Below, piece by piece: positions 1 through 8,106 of a DNA stretch of 64,000 nt. Both the position numbers and the translations under genes were made by a program. Position 1 is the stretch's first letter, and every line of letters starts with the position of its first letter. The notes below the pieces were generated by a model. That model did no database searches. It saw only the letters and a program-made list of their open reading frames with translations, and was not told where the DNA came from. The DNA is from Olsenella sp. KGMB02461 (GTDB lineage Bacteria; Actinomycetota; Coriobacteriia; Coriobacteriales; Atopobiaceae). The DNA lies in contig NZ_JABAHI010000006.1 of the NCBI RefSeq assembly GCF_012584445.1, positions 1-64,000 on the forward strand, in the 5' to 3' direction.

Positions 1-538
1 CTTCTCTTTCCTTGTGAGAAAGGGGCCACGGTATCCGGTTCTCAAGGTTCGCCGCACCGCCTGTGGTCTGTGCCACCGCGGCGCGAGAAAGAACTATACG
101 CGAGGGAGAGGGTGAGCCAAGCGAGAATTCTCAAATGGGGTTTCCCCACATTTTTCCTTCACAGGCACCATCACAGAGCCAAGATCCTTCTTGCGCCTTG
201 TAGAGGAAACAGAAGCAGCAGCTTCTTTCCAAACCTCAGCGGGCGTAGGGAAAAGAATACCTGCTAGAAGACGTGTTGCTACTTATCCTGAGGGTGAACG
301 GTAGGCATCTGTCGGCAATCGAAAGATTAGAAACTGTGGATCTTCAAATAGGTTTTAAAGGACTACAACTGCTGGTGGCGCCCTCAAACCCAGACACTAG
401 ACACTGCATATTTCTTCCCTCTTCAAAAGGCCCCCAAAGTCCCAAGGCTTGAAGAAAGAGCTTCTCGGCAAGGAAACGCCCCAGCAAATCCAAGGATTCA
501 CCGGGGCGAAAAAGTCGCTACAAGAAACTCGGCGCTTA
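1..538. other. Intergenic/left edge, no supported gene
   Basis: I see no convincing coding sequence in this stretch; the short open frames lack a ribosome binding site and a recognisable protein. It contains a small TGGGG-TTT-CCCCA hairpin at 136-148 followed by a T-rich run, a possible weak terminator, and one copy of the dispersed 9-mer at 462-470, downstream of the stop of the minus-strand hydrolase that ends at 539. Confidence 0.5.
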
Positions 539-1483
539 CTAGAGGTTGGCTGGGGCAGAGAGATAAGCAGCGTCGGCGAACGAGAAGACGTGGTAGGCAG
601 GGTCGTCGTAGGTGGTGTAGCGATAGGTGCCCGTAGCGCTGTCGAAGCCGCCGGTATAAATGGTGTATTCAAAGTCGCCAGACTCCTGACGGCAATAGCC
701 CTTGACCATGGAGACTGCGTTGAGTGTCTTGAAGAGGCGGGTGATGTTGTCGGCGTCAGAGTCTTGGTCGGGATAGCTTGCGTTAAGCAGCGCAACGCGA
801 ACAAAGCGCGAGATGGCAGAGGGGTCGCCCGGAAGACCCATCACCGAGGGGCCCACGCCCAGAGCGGTGAGATGAGCGCTGCGCATGGTGCGCTCAGGCG
901 TCCAGTCGCCGTCCAAGTGAATGTAATTGCGCATGTTGTTGCAGTGGAACTGGAAGTCCGGCTGATTGGTCAACACATCAAAGCCGTCGTCGTAAATCTT
1001 GAGGCCCTCGACGGTTTGCTCGATGACGATGGACTGGCCTTTGTCGGCGACGAACCAATGCAGGTCGGAAGTAGGAAGCGAAGGATCGAAAGCGTCGTTG
1101 GTGATATTGAGGTTTTGGGCAGCTTCCTTCACCTGGGCAACCGTAGTGAACTGGGAGCATATCCAAAGGGGCATCTCGAAACTGGTGACGTTGACCTTGG
1201 AAGGATCGGCATCGTTGTAATGCGCGAAGCCTGCGGCAAAGGAAAGGCCGGCGCAGTAAAGGCCTGCCTCGTTCACGGCATCAAAATAAAGAGGCATGCC
1301 CTTCATGAGCAGCCCCATGCCAATGATGGACGACTGAGCAGCAATAGCGCCCATGTGACGGCTTTGCCAGGTCCAATTTGCAGGCACCAGCAGAGGCTTC
1401 TCGCCAAAAGGAACGCCCCAGTCCAGATTGCGGCCCACATAGAGGTTGTTGTTTTTATCGGTAAAGCGAACGGCTGTGCACAT
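539..1483 (-). CDS. Choloylglycine hydrolase family protein (bile salt hydrolase / penicillin V acylase-like)
   Basis: A 314-residue Ntn hydrolase that should cleave the amide bond of conjugated bile salts or a related acyl amide. The start fits the family: Met1 is followed directly by Cys2, the nucleophile exposed when Met is removed, and AAGGAGC lies upstream. Arg18 and Asp21 are in the GRNLDW motif, Asn173 in LTNQP, and Arg226 in the SRFVR motif after GLPGD. The residue normally Asn82 in bile salt hydrolases (AGLNF) is Ser81 here (AGLSF); penicillin V acylases have Tyr there. No signal peptide is visible, so it is cytoplasmic. The family call is secure; bile salt preference is not proven by sequence. 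Confidence 0.9.
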   Translation of the reverse strand: MCTAVRFTDKNNNLYVGRNLDWGVPFGEKPLLVPANWTWQSRHMGAIAAQSSIIGMGLLMKGMPLYFDAVNEAGLYCAGLSFAAGFAHYNDADPSKVNVTSFEMPLWICSQFTTVAQVKEAAQNLNITNDAFDPSLPTSDLHWFVADKGQSIVIEQTVEGLKIYDDGFDVLTNQPDFQFHCNNMRNYIHLDGDWTPERTMRSAHLTALGVGPSVMGLPGDPSAISRFVRVALLNASYPDQDSDADNITRLFKTLNAVSMVKGYCRQESGDFEYTIYTGGFDSATGTYRYTTYDDPAYHVFSFADAAYLSAPANL

Positions 1484-1705
1484 AGAGACGCTCCTTACAG
1501 GGTGAAAGTGCAGGATATAGAGAGGCGCACTTTGAGGGACGCCTCTCGATGAGGCAAAGCGAAGCTTCGTCTCCCTGGATCCTTCCCCAGAATGATGCTC
1601 GCCCAGAAGAACTTGATGGTTGCAACCAACACTTCACAAAAGCGCTTCCCATGCACAAGTTCTATGGATACTTTCCCAGCTAGTGGACGGCATAGCCGCA
1701 AATGG

Positions 1706-1987
1706 CTACCAACAGTAATTGCGACCGAATTGATCGATAAGCTCGCGCACCTCTTCATCGGAGCAATCCACGCCCAGCTCGCGCAGACGGCCTGGAAGCT
1801 CGCCCTCATGAGCCAAAAGCAGAGAGTCCAGGCGACGCTGATTGGTGCGGGCGCATTTGAGAGCCTCGAAGAAGCTGCGAATGAGGGACTCGGCGCTTAC
1901 CTCTTCTTCGCCGTCCATTTGATCGAGGGCCAAACGAGCCTCATAGGCGACCTCGGAGGATTCGACGGAGAATTCGCGTGCCTTCAT
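1706..1987 (-). CDS. Small protein of unknown function (93 aa)
   Basis: The start is the ATG at 1987 with GAGGTGG upstream; an in-frame GTG at 1996 is less well placed. The product is acidic and predicted helical, with no signal peptide or membrane segment, and ends in Asn-Tyr-Cys-Trp. I recognise no family. It stands alone between the flavin reductase gene and the bile-salt-hydrolase-like gene on the same strand. A faint resemblance of its second half (Gly-Val-Asp-x-Ser-Asp-Glu-Glu) to helical leader-type domains is too weak to name. Confidence 0.5.
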   Translation of the reverse strand: MKAREFSVESSEVAYEARLALDQMDGEEEVSAESLIRSFFEALKCARTNQRRLDSLLLAHEGELPGRLRELGVDCSDEEVRELIDQFGRNYCW

Positions 1988-2304
1988 GAATACCACCTCA
2001 CAAAAGCGGGTTTACTGATGAGCTCCAGCCAGAGGCGCCGCAAATTTGATATCGCAGAGTGTCGATGGAGTGAATGCGACGGGACCTCGGCTGCTCCAGG
2101 TATTCCCACCACACAGGAATTGGGGGACATTGCAAGAGCCCTTCGCAAAAATGCCCCCAAAGCTTGGGATAAACCTCAAATGACCTTGAGAAACAATGAA
2201 AACCGAACCTCATAGCCAGCCTTTAGGAAACCTGCCCGCAAGAGAGCGTCCAACTCCAAAAAAGCCTTGCCGAGAAACCCTTCCGCCGCAGCTGGAACAA
2301 GAAA

Positions 2305-2334
2305 GCCTCCAGCCACTGGAAAGTAGCTGGAGGC
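2305..2334 (-). terminator. Intrinsic terminator after the flavin reductase gene
   Basis: A perfect 9-bp stem, GCCTCCAGC paired with GCTGGAGGC around a 12-base loop. On the minus strand it is followed by TTTCTTGTT. It lies about 30 bases past the stop of the gene ending at 2363. Confidence 0.7.
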
Positions 2335-2362
2335 TCAAGGACGGAATCAGAACGACGGCCGG

Positions 2363-2977
2363 TTAGTCTTCATGATGATGGCAGCAACACTCGTCGCCAT
2401 GCTCGTGGTCGTGATGGCCTCCACAGCCGCACTCGCACTCGCCCTCCTCGTCCTCGGCAAACATCTCTGCCGCCAAGTACATGTGGTCGATGCGCCCCAC
2501 ATAGGAAGTGTGGGGATCGTGCTTGGGGTAGCACTTCTTAGCAAGCTCGGTGTCGATGAAGTCTGCCAGGTCGATATCCTGGGCGTAGAGCTTGTGGCAC
2601 ACCAGCACCAGCTGGGCCTCTTCGAAGGCGACGGATCCATTGCAAGGTTGAGGAGTGAGATGGGTGGCCTGGGCCTTATCGGTATCGCGGCCAGAATGGG
2701 TGCCAATGTAGTCCAGCGCCTCGCGCCACTCCTCGCCAAAGAAGCAGAGGGTGAACTCGTCGGTTTGGTCTAAGAACTGCTTGGTATAGCGCTGCGGACG
2801 CACATAGACAGTGGCTACGTTGGCGCCCCAAAGCGAACCCATCTGCCCGTAGGAAGCGGTCATGGTGTTCCAGGCAGAATCGTTGCCGGCGGTGATGAGC
2901 ATCCAGTCGTCGCCGATCATCTCGAAGGGATTGAACTGAAGGTCTTTGGGATCGATCTCTACAAACTTGTCAGGCAT
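2363..2977 (-). CDS. Flavin reductase-like FMN-binding protein with His/Cys-rich tail
   Basis: A 204-residue protein of the flavin reductase / FMN-binding split-barrel family. The motif around residues 35-60 (Asn-Thr-Met-Thr-Ala-Ser-Tyr-Gly, Gly-Ser-Leu-Trp) is typical of those that reduce or bind flavin in anaerobes. The start is the ATG at 2977 with AAAGGAAGG upstream; the longer open frame has no binding site. The last 30 residues are unusual: a run of Glu/Asp, Cys-Glu-Cys-Gly-Cys, then alternating His, Asp, Cys, ending in His-His-His-Glu-Asp, which looks like a metal-binding tail (Ni, Zn, Cu or Fe). Partner and substrate are unknown. Confidence 0.8.
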   Translation of the reverse strand: MPDKFVEIDPKDLQFNPFEMIGDDWMLITAGNDSAWNTMTASYGQMGSLWGANVATVYVRPQRYTKQFLDQTDEFTLCFFGEEWREALDYIGTHSGRDTDKAQATHLTPQPCNGSVAFEEAQLVLVCHKLYAQDIDLADFIDTELAKKCYPKHDPHTSYVGRIDHMYLAAEMFAEDEEGECECGCGGHHDHEHGDECCCHHHED

Positions 2978-3011
2978 GGGACCTTCCTTTCTGCCGATGT
3001 CGTGCATATAC

Positions 3012-3902
3012 CTACCCCAGCGCCACCGGTCCTTGCTGGCGCATGCGCTTGGCCTCTTTAGGGCACCAGGTGGTGCCTCCATGCTTGGCAGCATAGCCCA
3101 ACCATTCCATCGCCTGAGAGCGGCTGGGGGCGCAAAGCGCCAGATGCAAGGCGAATTCTACCCGCTGGACGGGAGTCACTCTATTGAAGATGCCTTCAAC
3201 TGCTTCAAACACCTGGTCATAGTCTTTGCTGTCTTCCAGCGTGAGGATGTTGGCTAAAGACACCAGCTGGGAAACGCCTTCCACAAAGGTGGGGCTCACT
3301 CCGGAGGAGTCAAGGGCTTGGAGGGCATGGACCTCGTCGATCATAGCGGCAGTGTCGCGCCGGTCATAGGCGCAGTAGGCACGCACTTGGCGGTAGCAAA
3401 ACGCGGCCGATCCCGAGGCCACCTCATGCTCTTGGGCATAGGCATCCATAAGCCGCTGGGCATCATCCCAGCGGCCTTGCCAGCGCAGGCCTCGGCAATA
3501 GTTCCATAGGGCCACCACCAGATCGCGAGGCCACAGGCTCTCGATGTAGGCCAAGTAGCGGTCGGCAAAGGTCCGGGGATCGCAGTCTTCGTCCAACACA
3601 TAAGAGAAGGCGCTGCCCAGTTTTTGGCGTAGGGAAAAGAGTTTTACAAAGCCGATGGCCGCGCCGATAAACGCGCCGTCCACCACCAGGGTGAGCGCCA
3701 GCGGAGCCTCGGGCATCCCGTAGGCAACAAACATGGCGACCACCCCTATGAGGCAACACGCCAACACCAGTGCCCTATAGCGCTGCTCGACCCCTAAGAC
3801 CTGGGATTTCACCCAATCTCGAGCCGACTGTGTGGGGCGATCCCCCAACGTGTGAAAGATAAAGCCTGCAGCATCTTGAGCCTTTGATTTCTTGAGCGGC
3901 AC
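3012..3902 (-). CDS. Membrane protein with helical-repeat cytoplasmic region
   Basis: A 296-residue protein starting at GTG 3902, directly after the TGA of the upstream HAD gene and preceded by AAAGGAG inside it, so the two are translationally coupled. Two hydrophobic segments (about residues 44-64 and 68-88) are followed by a 200-residue soluble region rich in Ala, Arg and aromatic residues, with spacing reminiscent of TPR-like helical hairpins. No catalytic motif is visible and I do not recognise the family. Its stop lies 34 bases before the flavin reductase start, so all three genes may be co-transcribed. Confidence 0.65.
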   Translation of the reverse strand: MPLKKSKAQDAAGFIFHTLGDRPTQSARDWVKSQVLGVEQRYRALVLACCLIGVVAMFVAYGMPEAPLALTLVVDGAFIGAAIGFVKLFSLRQKLGSAFSYVLDEDCDPRTFADRYLAYIESLWPRDLVVALWNYCRGLRWQGRWDDAQRLMDAYAQEHEVASGSAAFCYRQVRAYCAYDRRDTAAMIDEVHALQALDSSGVSPTFVEGVSQLVSLANILTLEDSKDYDQVFEAVEGIFNRVTPVQRVEFALHLALCAPSRSQAMEWLGYAAKHGGTTWCPKEAKRMRQQGPVALG

Positions 3903-4682
3903 TCAAGACTCCTTTCGCGCATAAGCTGCCAGCTCACGCAGGGCGGCAGCCACTGCGTAGTCCTTGCTTTGACCAATAGTGTAGCGGGCGGCAGCCTTGA
4001 CCTTCTCGGACCCGTTGGCCATGGCCACCGAATGGGGAAAGGCGCTCAGGAACTCAAAATCGTTGTCCGAATCGCCAAACACCAGCACTTCCTCGGGAGC
4101 GATCCCCATGCGCTGGGCAAGCTCGAGGGCGCCGTTGGCTTTGGATATGCCATGAGGCAGGATGTCCAGGAGCGCCTGATCGGTCACTGGCATCACAAAA
4201 TCAAACTCGGGGAATCGGGCGCGCAGAACCTCTGCGATCCCCGGCAGCTCCTCGAGCGAGTCGAAATGCAGGTTGGCCTTGGAATAGGCGCTCAAATCCA
4301 GCTGATCCAATTCCTCCAGGCGCTCTTTGCCATAACGCTCTGAGGGACCGTGGAGCGGATCGAACAACGTGAGCTCTGAGAAGCCCTGCTCCGCCACAAA
4401 ATGGCCCAGCCTATTGAGAGCCTCTCCTGGGTAGGTGTGGCGAAAGGCTTCAACCCCGTCGATGAAGCCCAAAGCTCCATTCTCATAGGCGCCGGTGGCA
4501 TAGAGGTCAAGCTGGCTATGGAAGAGATCCGGCAGCATGTTTACGGGACGCCCGGTACAGGGGCCAAAGGCGATGCCAGCGGCCTTGAGCTCGCGAATAG
4601 CCGCCTCGGTATTGGGCGACACCCCTTCTTGGGCGTCAGGGATGAGCGTGCCGTCCAAATCGGTGAGCACAAGCTTGATCAT
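3903..4682 (-). CDS. HAD superfamily phosphatase, Cof/type IIB
   Basis: A 259-residue cytoplasmic phosphatase of the Cof-like HAD subfamily, acting on small phosphorylated metabolites of unknown identity. Motif I is DLDGTL near the N-terminus (nucleophile and acid/base Asp). A TGRP segment follows at motif II, and motif IV is FGDSDND near residue 210. The start is ATG 4682 with AGGAGG seven bases upstream; a longer frame from 4718 lacks support. It sits 38 bases after the glycerol kinase stop, so it may be a distal part of the glycerol operon. Confidence 0.85.
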   Translation of the reverse strand: MIKLVLTDLDGTLIPDAQEGVSPNTEAAIRELKAAGIAFGPCTGRPVNMLPDLFHSQLDLYATGAYENGALGFIDGVEAFRHTYPGEALNRLGHFVAEQGFSELTLFDPLHGPSERYGKERLEELDQLDLSAYSKANLHFDSLEELPGIAEVLRARFPEFDFVMPVTDQALLDILPHGISKANGALELAQRMGIAPEEVLVFGDSDNDFEFLSAFPHSVAMANGSEKVKAAARYTIGQSKDYAVAAALRELAAYARKES

Positions 4683-4720
4683 GAATCCTCCTGGATCGGT
4701 GCGATAGACGCCGGCCATGA

Positions 4721-6286
4721 TTATGCCACGGTATCACCCGAGGGCTTAAATGCACGGCAGGCCTCCACCGCGCAGCGCCAACCAGCATAGGCCTGGGCCA
4801 TGACCTGAGCGGGACGCTGGGGTTCAAAGCGGCGGTCCACCTGAATGGCCAGGTCATCCCAATCCCAAAATCCCACCGCCAAACCCGCCAAAAACGCGGC
4901 GCCCAAGGCAGTGAGCTCATGGACGCAAAAGCGCTCCACTGCAATGCCGCACAGGTCGGACTGAAACTGCAGCAAGAAGTCGTTCACTGCCGCCCCGCCG
5001 TCCACTTTAAGGGTGCCAATCTTTATGCAAGACTCGCGCTCCATGACTTCTAGCACGTCTTTTACCTGGTAGGCCATGGCTTCAAGGGCTGCCCGCACAA
5101 TATGGCCGGAGCCCGTGGAAAAAGTGAGGCCCTCGATAGAGGCGGTAGCCCTCGCATCCCAATAGGGCGTAGCCAGTCCCGTGAAGGCAGGCACCACATA
5201 GACGCCGCCAGAACTCCCGGCCTCTTGTGCGATGGCGCAGGAATCCTCGACGTCGTCGAAGAGATGCAACCTGTCCCTGAGCCACTTCATAAGTGCGCCA
5301 GACACAAAGATGGAGCCCTCCAGCGCATAGGTGACGGTGTCGCCGATTTGCCAGGCGATGGTTGAGAGCAATCCCTGCTCGGAGCGCACGATGGCATCGC
5401 CGGTATTCATCAAGAGAAAACCGCCGGTGCCATAGGTGTTCTTGGTCATCCCTGGCTCCAGGCACAGCTGTCCAAAGAGTGCTGCTTGCTGATCTCCCAC
5501 ACAGGAGCCAATAGGCACCTCTGCCCCAAAGAACGCCCACTGCGCCGTCGTGCCCCGCACTGCCGAGGTAGGAAGAATATCAGGCAGGATCTGCCCTGGA
5601 ATCCCAAAGGCCTCCAAAAGCTCAGGATCCCAGGCAGCGGTCTCAATATTGCACAGCAGCGTGCGAGAGGCGTTGGAGGGGTCGGTGGCGTGCACGCGCC
5701 CGCCCGTAAGCTTCCACACCAGCCAGGTGTCCATGGTGCCAAAGAGCAGCTCGCCCGCCTGGGCCCGCTCCCTTACCCCTGGCAGGTTTTCCAGCATCCA
5801 CAGGATCTTGGAGGCAGAGAAATAAGGGTCTATGCGAAGGCCGGTGCGTTGGCGCACCAACGGCTCGAGGCCCTGAGCCTTCCAGCGGTCGCAGATATCA
5901 GCTGTCTGGCGAGATTGCCACACGATGGCCGGCCCCACCGGAAGCCCCGTCTTGCGATCCCATAAGAGACAGGTCTCTCGCTGGTTGGAGATGCCGATGG
6001 CGCAAATGGCAGCAGGGTCGATGCCGCTCTCGTTCATCACCTGCGCCATAACCGCCATGGTATCCAGCCACACCCCCATGGCGTCCTGCTCCACCCAGCC
6101 CGGTGCAGGATAGCTGAGCGCCCCCTCTTTTTGGGCCAGTGCCACCACCTGTCGATCATGGTCAAACAGGATCGCCCGCGACGACGTAGTGCCATGATCC
6201 AGCGCCAAAAGGTAGGAGGCGCCCGAGGCAGCATGGAGGCTCCCATAGTCCACATGATCATCATTGAGTTGGGCTACGTCACTCAT
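4721..6286 (-). CDS. glpK: Glycerol kinase
   Basis: Phosphorylates glycerol with ATP to sn-glycerol-3-phosphate in the cytoplasm, feeding the oxidoreductases encoded upstream. The phosphate-binding motif DHGTTSSRAILFD is near residue 30, and the FGGY-kinase segment around GDQQAALFGQ and KNTYGTGGF is intact. At 521 residues it has about 25 extra at the N-terminus compared with usual GlpK, because the ATG directly follows the TAG of the DUF1667 gene. The His that HPr phosphorylates in Firmicutes enzymes (in YHFYG) is replaced: the equivalent reads WAFFG. Direct PTS activation is therefore not expected. Confidence 0.96.
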   Translation of the reverse strand: MSDVAQLNDDHVDYGSLHAASGASYLLALDHGTTSSRAILFDHDRQVVALAQKEGALSYPAPGWVEQDAMGVWLDTMAVMAQVMNESGIDPAAICAIGISNQRETCLLWDRKTGLPVGPAIVWQSRQTADICDRWKAQGLEPLVRQRTGLRIDPYFSASKILWMLENLPGVRERAQAGELLFGTMDTWLVWKLTGGRVHATDPSNASRTLLCNIETAAWDPELLEAFGIPGQILPDILPTSAVRGTTAQWAFFGAEVPIGSCVGDQQAALFGQLCLEPGMTKNTYGTGGFLLMNTGDAIVRSEQGLLSTIAWQIGDTVTYALEGSIFVSGALMKWLRDRLHLFDDVEDSCAIAQEAGSSGGVYVVPAFTGLATPYWDARATASIEGLTFSTGSGHIVRAALEAMAYQVKDVLEVMERESCIKIGTLKVDGGAAVNDFLLQFQSDLCGIAVERFCVHELTALGAAFLAGLAVGFWDWDDLAIQVDRRFEPQRPAQVMAQAYAGWRCAVEACRAFKPSGDTVA

Positions 6287-6727
6287 CTAAGCCTTCTTTC
6301 CCACCGACTTGGTAGCGATAAGGGAAGCGCCGGTGCCGAGAAAATCTTCCTCCACCACCTGGCCGATGGATACGGGAGCTCGCACCTCTAACCTCGCCAA
6401 TCCTCGAGCCACATCCATCACCCGGGCTTTTGGCACCTCCGGCACCGTTTTTACCGAGACCACCGGCAACTGACCTCCTGTCACGCGCACCAGCCCTGTG
6501 ACCGTGCGAGAGGGGTTGGCAGCCTCTTTTATGAAATAGGCCTCGCCTCGCGGGCAACCATTGCCTTCGACATGCCACTCCCCTTCTGCCAGCTGCCCTT
6601 GGAGCGCGCACCCCAGCGGGCAACGGATGCAGACAAGCTCTTTGAGCTGCCCTGCGGCATGTTTCTCGACCCATGATCCATCCGAGCGGCAATCCAGCGG
6701 CTGCTTTGGGGCGGTATGACAGCTCAT
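6287..6727 (-). CDS. DUF1667 family Cys-rich protein of the glycerol-3-phosphate operon
   Basis: A 146-residue protein with an N-terminal Cys cluster (CIRCPLGC, then GCPRG about 20 residues later) and a C-terminal beta-rich region. DUF1667 proteins are regularly encoded with GlpA-like and FAD/NAD oxidoreductase subunits in anaerobes. They are thought to be a small iron-sulfur or electron-transfer subunit of an anaerobic glycerol-3-phosphate dehydrogenase. Its ATG overlaps the upstream TGA by four bases (ATGA) and its stop abuts the glpK start. The Cys cluster is observed; the redox role is inferred from context. Confidence 0.88.
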   Translation of the reverse strand: MSCHTAPKQPLDCRSDGSWVEKHAAGQLKELVCIRCPLGCALQGQLAEGEWHVEGNGCPRGEAYFIKEAANPSRTVTGLVRVTGGQLPVVSVKTVPEVPKARVMDVARGLARLEVRAPVSIGQVVEEDFLGTGASLIATKSVGKKA

Positions 6728-8106
6728 GAAGCCTCCTCTACCAAGACAGTAAGGCCGGCCAAGGGCTCTCCTGCTTCTGTGAGCAGTTTCGCTGCAGGAA
6801 TGACGAGGGTTTCCATCTCTGCAGGAACCATGGCTGGTTTCTTGCGGCGAAGCACCTCCACCTGTTCCCCTTGGCGGGTGTGCCCCAGGACCACCAAAGA
6901 GGCGCCTTTAAAGACATTCGTGACCCTAAAGCGTATCTGTGCCGGGCCCTCGAGGCAGCCCATATCAATGGTGGAAGGCACGCTGTAGCGCACACCCGCC
7001 CCTGCCTCTAGGGCGATGGGGGCATAGCCGCTCGGTGTCGCGGCTGCTTCTTGTCCATGTTGGGCAACCGGTTGCCTGTTGGGTTTCTCGGCAGCGGAAA
7101 AGAGAAGGCTCTTGGGTTCGCGCGAGCGACATGCCAGGTAAGCAGCCGCTGCCCGGCCTGCCTGGGCAGCCTCTTCGCTCACATAGTCCACCAGGTCGTG
7201 CACATGCAATACGTTGCCTGCAGCAAAGATGCCGGGTACCGATGTTTCCAGGCTTTGTGTCACTATTGGGCCACCGGTTGTCCTATTAAGAGCCACACCG
7301 GCCTGACGGGAAAGCTCGTTTTCTGGCAGCAGGCCGCAGGAGAGCAAGAGGGTGTCGCATTCCAGGGTGCGCTCAGTGCCCGCAATGGGAGTGCCTGTAC
7401 TGTCTACCTGGGCCAGCGTCACAGCCTCCACCCTCTCCTTGCCCAAAATGCCTACCACTGTGCAAGAGAGCCAAAGGGGGATGTCAAAGTCTTCCAAACA
7501 TTGCACTATATTTCGTTTGAGGCCGCCGGAGTAGGGCATGAGCTCGGCAACGCCTGCCACCTGGGCGCCCTCCAACGTGAGGCGACGCGCCATGATAAGG
7601 CCGATGTCGCCAGAGCCCAAGATGAGCACTTTGCGGCCAGGCATGAAGCCCTCCATATTCACCAGCCGCTGAGCTGTGCCGGCGGTATAGATGCCCGCGG
7701 GCCTATAGCCGGGGATGGAGAGCGCGCCGCGCGGACGCTCCCGGCACCCCATGGCAAGCACTATGGCTCCTGCTTGAACAACCTGCACTCCCTGGGCGCT
7801 GGAAGCCATAATCTCGAGGCCTGGCGTTATATTGAGCACCGTGGTGCCTACTTGATAGTCTATGCCTGCATCTATAAGAGCATCTATATATCGCTCCGCA
7901 TACTCGGGGCCGGTAAGCTCCTCTCCAAAGCGGTGGAGCCCAAAGCCATTGTGGATGCACTGGTTCAAGATGCCGCCCAGGCGCTCGTCGCGCTCGTAGA
8001 TGCAGATGGACTCGACGCCGGCTTCCTGGGCTGCCAGCGCCGCCGCAAGGCCCGCAGGGCCGCCTCCCACAATGGCGAGGTCTACCTGTTGCCTGGCCAA
8101 TGCCAT
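6724..8106 (-). CDS. FAD/NAD(P)-dependent oxidoreductase, GlpB-like partner
   Basis: A 460-residue pyridine nucleotide-disulfide-type flavoprotein. The N-terminal FAD motif is VGGGPAGLAAALAA (residues 14-27). A second dinucleotide motif, LGSGDIGLIMARRL, lies near residue 160, and the FAD-contacting segment PGIFAAGNVLHVHDLVDYV lies near residue 290. The last 100 residues form an extra domain. It probably passes electrons between the GlpA-like subunit and NAD(P) or a quinone/ferredoxin acceptor. It overlaps the GlpA-like gene by one base (TAATG) and the DUF1667 gene by four. No CxxC redox pair typical of disulfide reductases is evident. Confidence 0.9.
   Translation of the reverse strand: MALARQQVDLAIVGGGPAGLAAALAAQEAGVESICIYERDERLGGILNQCIHNGFGLHRFGEELTGPEYAERYIDALIDAGIDYQVGTTVLNITPGLEIMASSAQGVQVVQAGAIVLAMGCRERPRGALSIPGYRPAGIYTAGTAQRLVNMEGFMPGRKVLILGSGDIGLIMARRLTLEGAQVAGVAELMPYSGGLKRNIVQCLEDFDIPLWLSCTVVGILGKERVEAVTLAQVDSTGTPIAGTERTLECDTLLLSCGLLPENELSRQAGVALNRTTGGPIVTQSLETSVPGIFAAGNVLHVHDLVDYVSEEAAQAGRAAAAYLACRSREPKSLLFSAAEKPNRQPVAQHGQEAAATPSGYAPIALEAGAGVRYSVPSTIDMGCLEGPAQIRFRVTNVFKGASLVVLGHTRQGEQVEVLRRKKPAMVPAEMETLVIPAAKLLTEAGEPLAGLTVLVEEAS

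Noticed and set aside
1-100. rRNA spacer or antitermination sequence
   Set aside because: The minus strand has a stretch (ACCTTGAGAACCGGATACC) that resembles rRNA spacer sequence, but no rRNA gene enters the window, so it cannot be supported.
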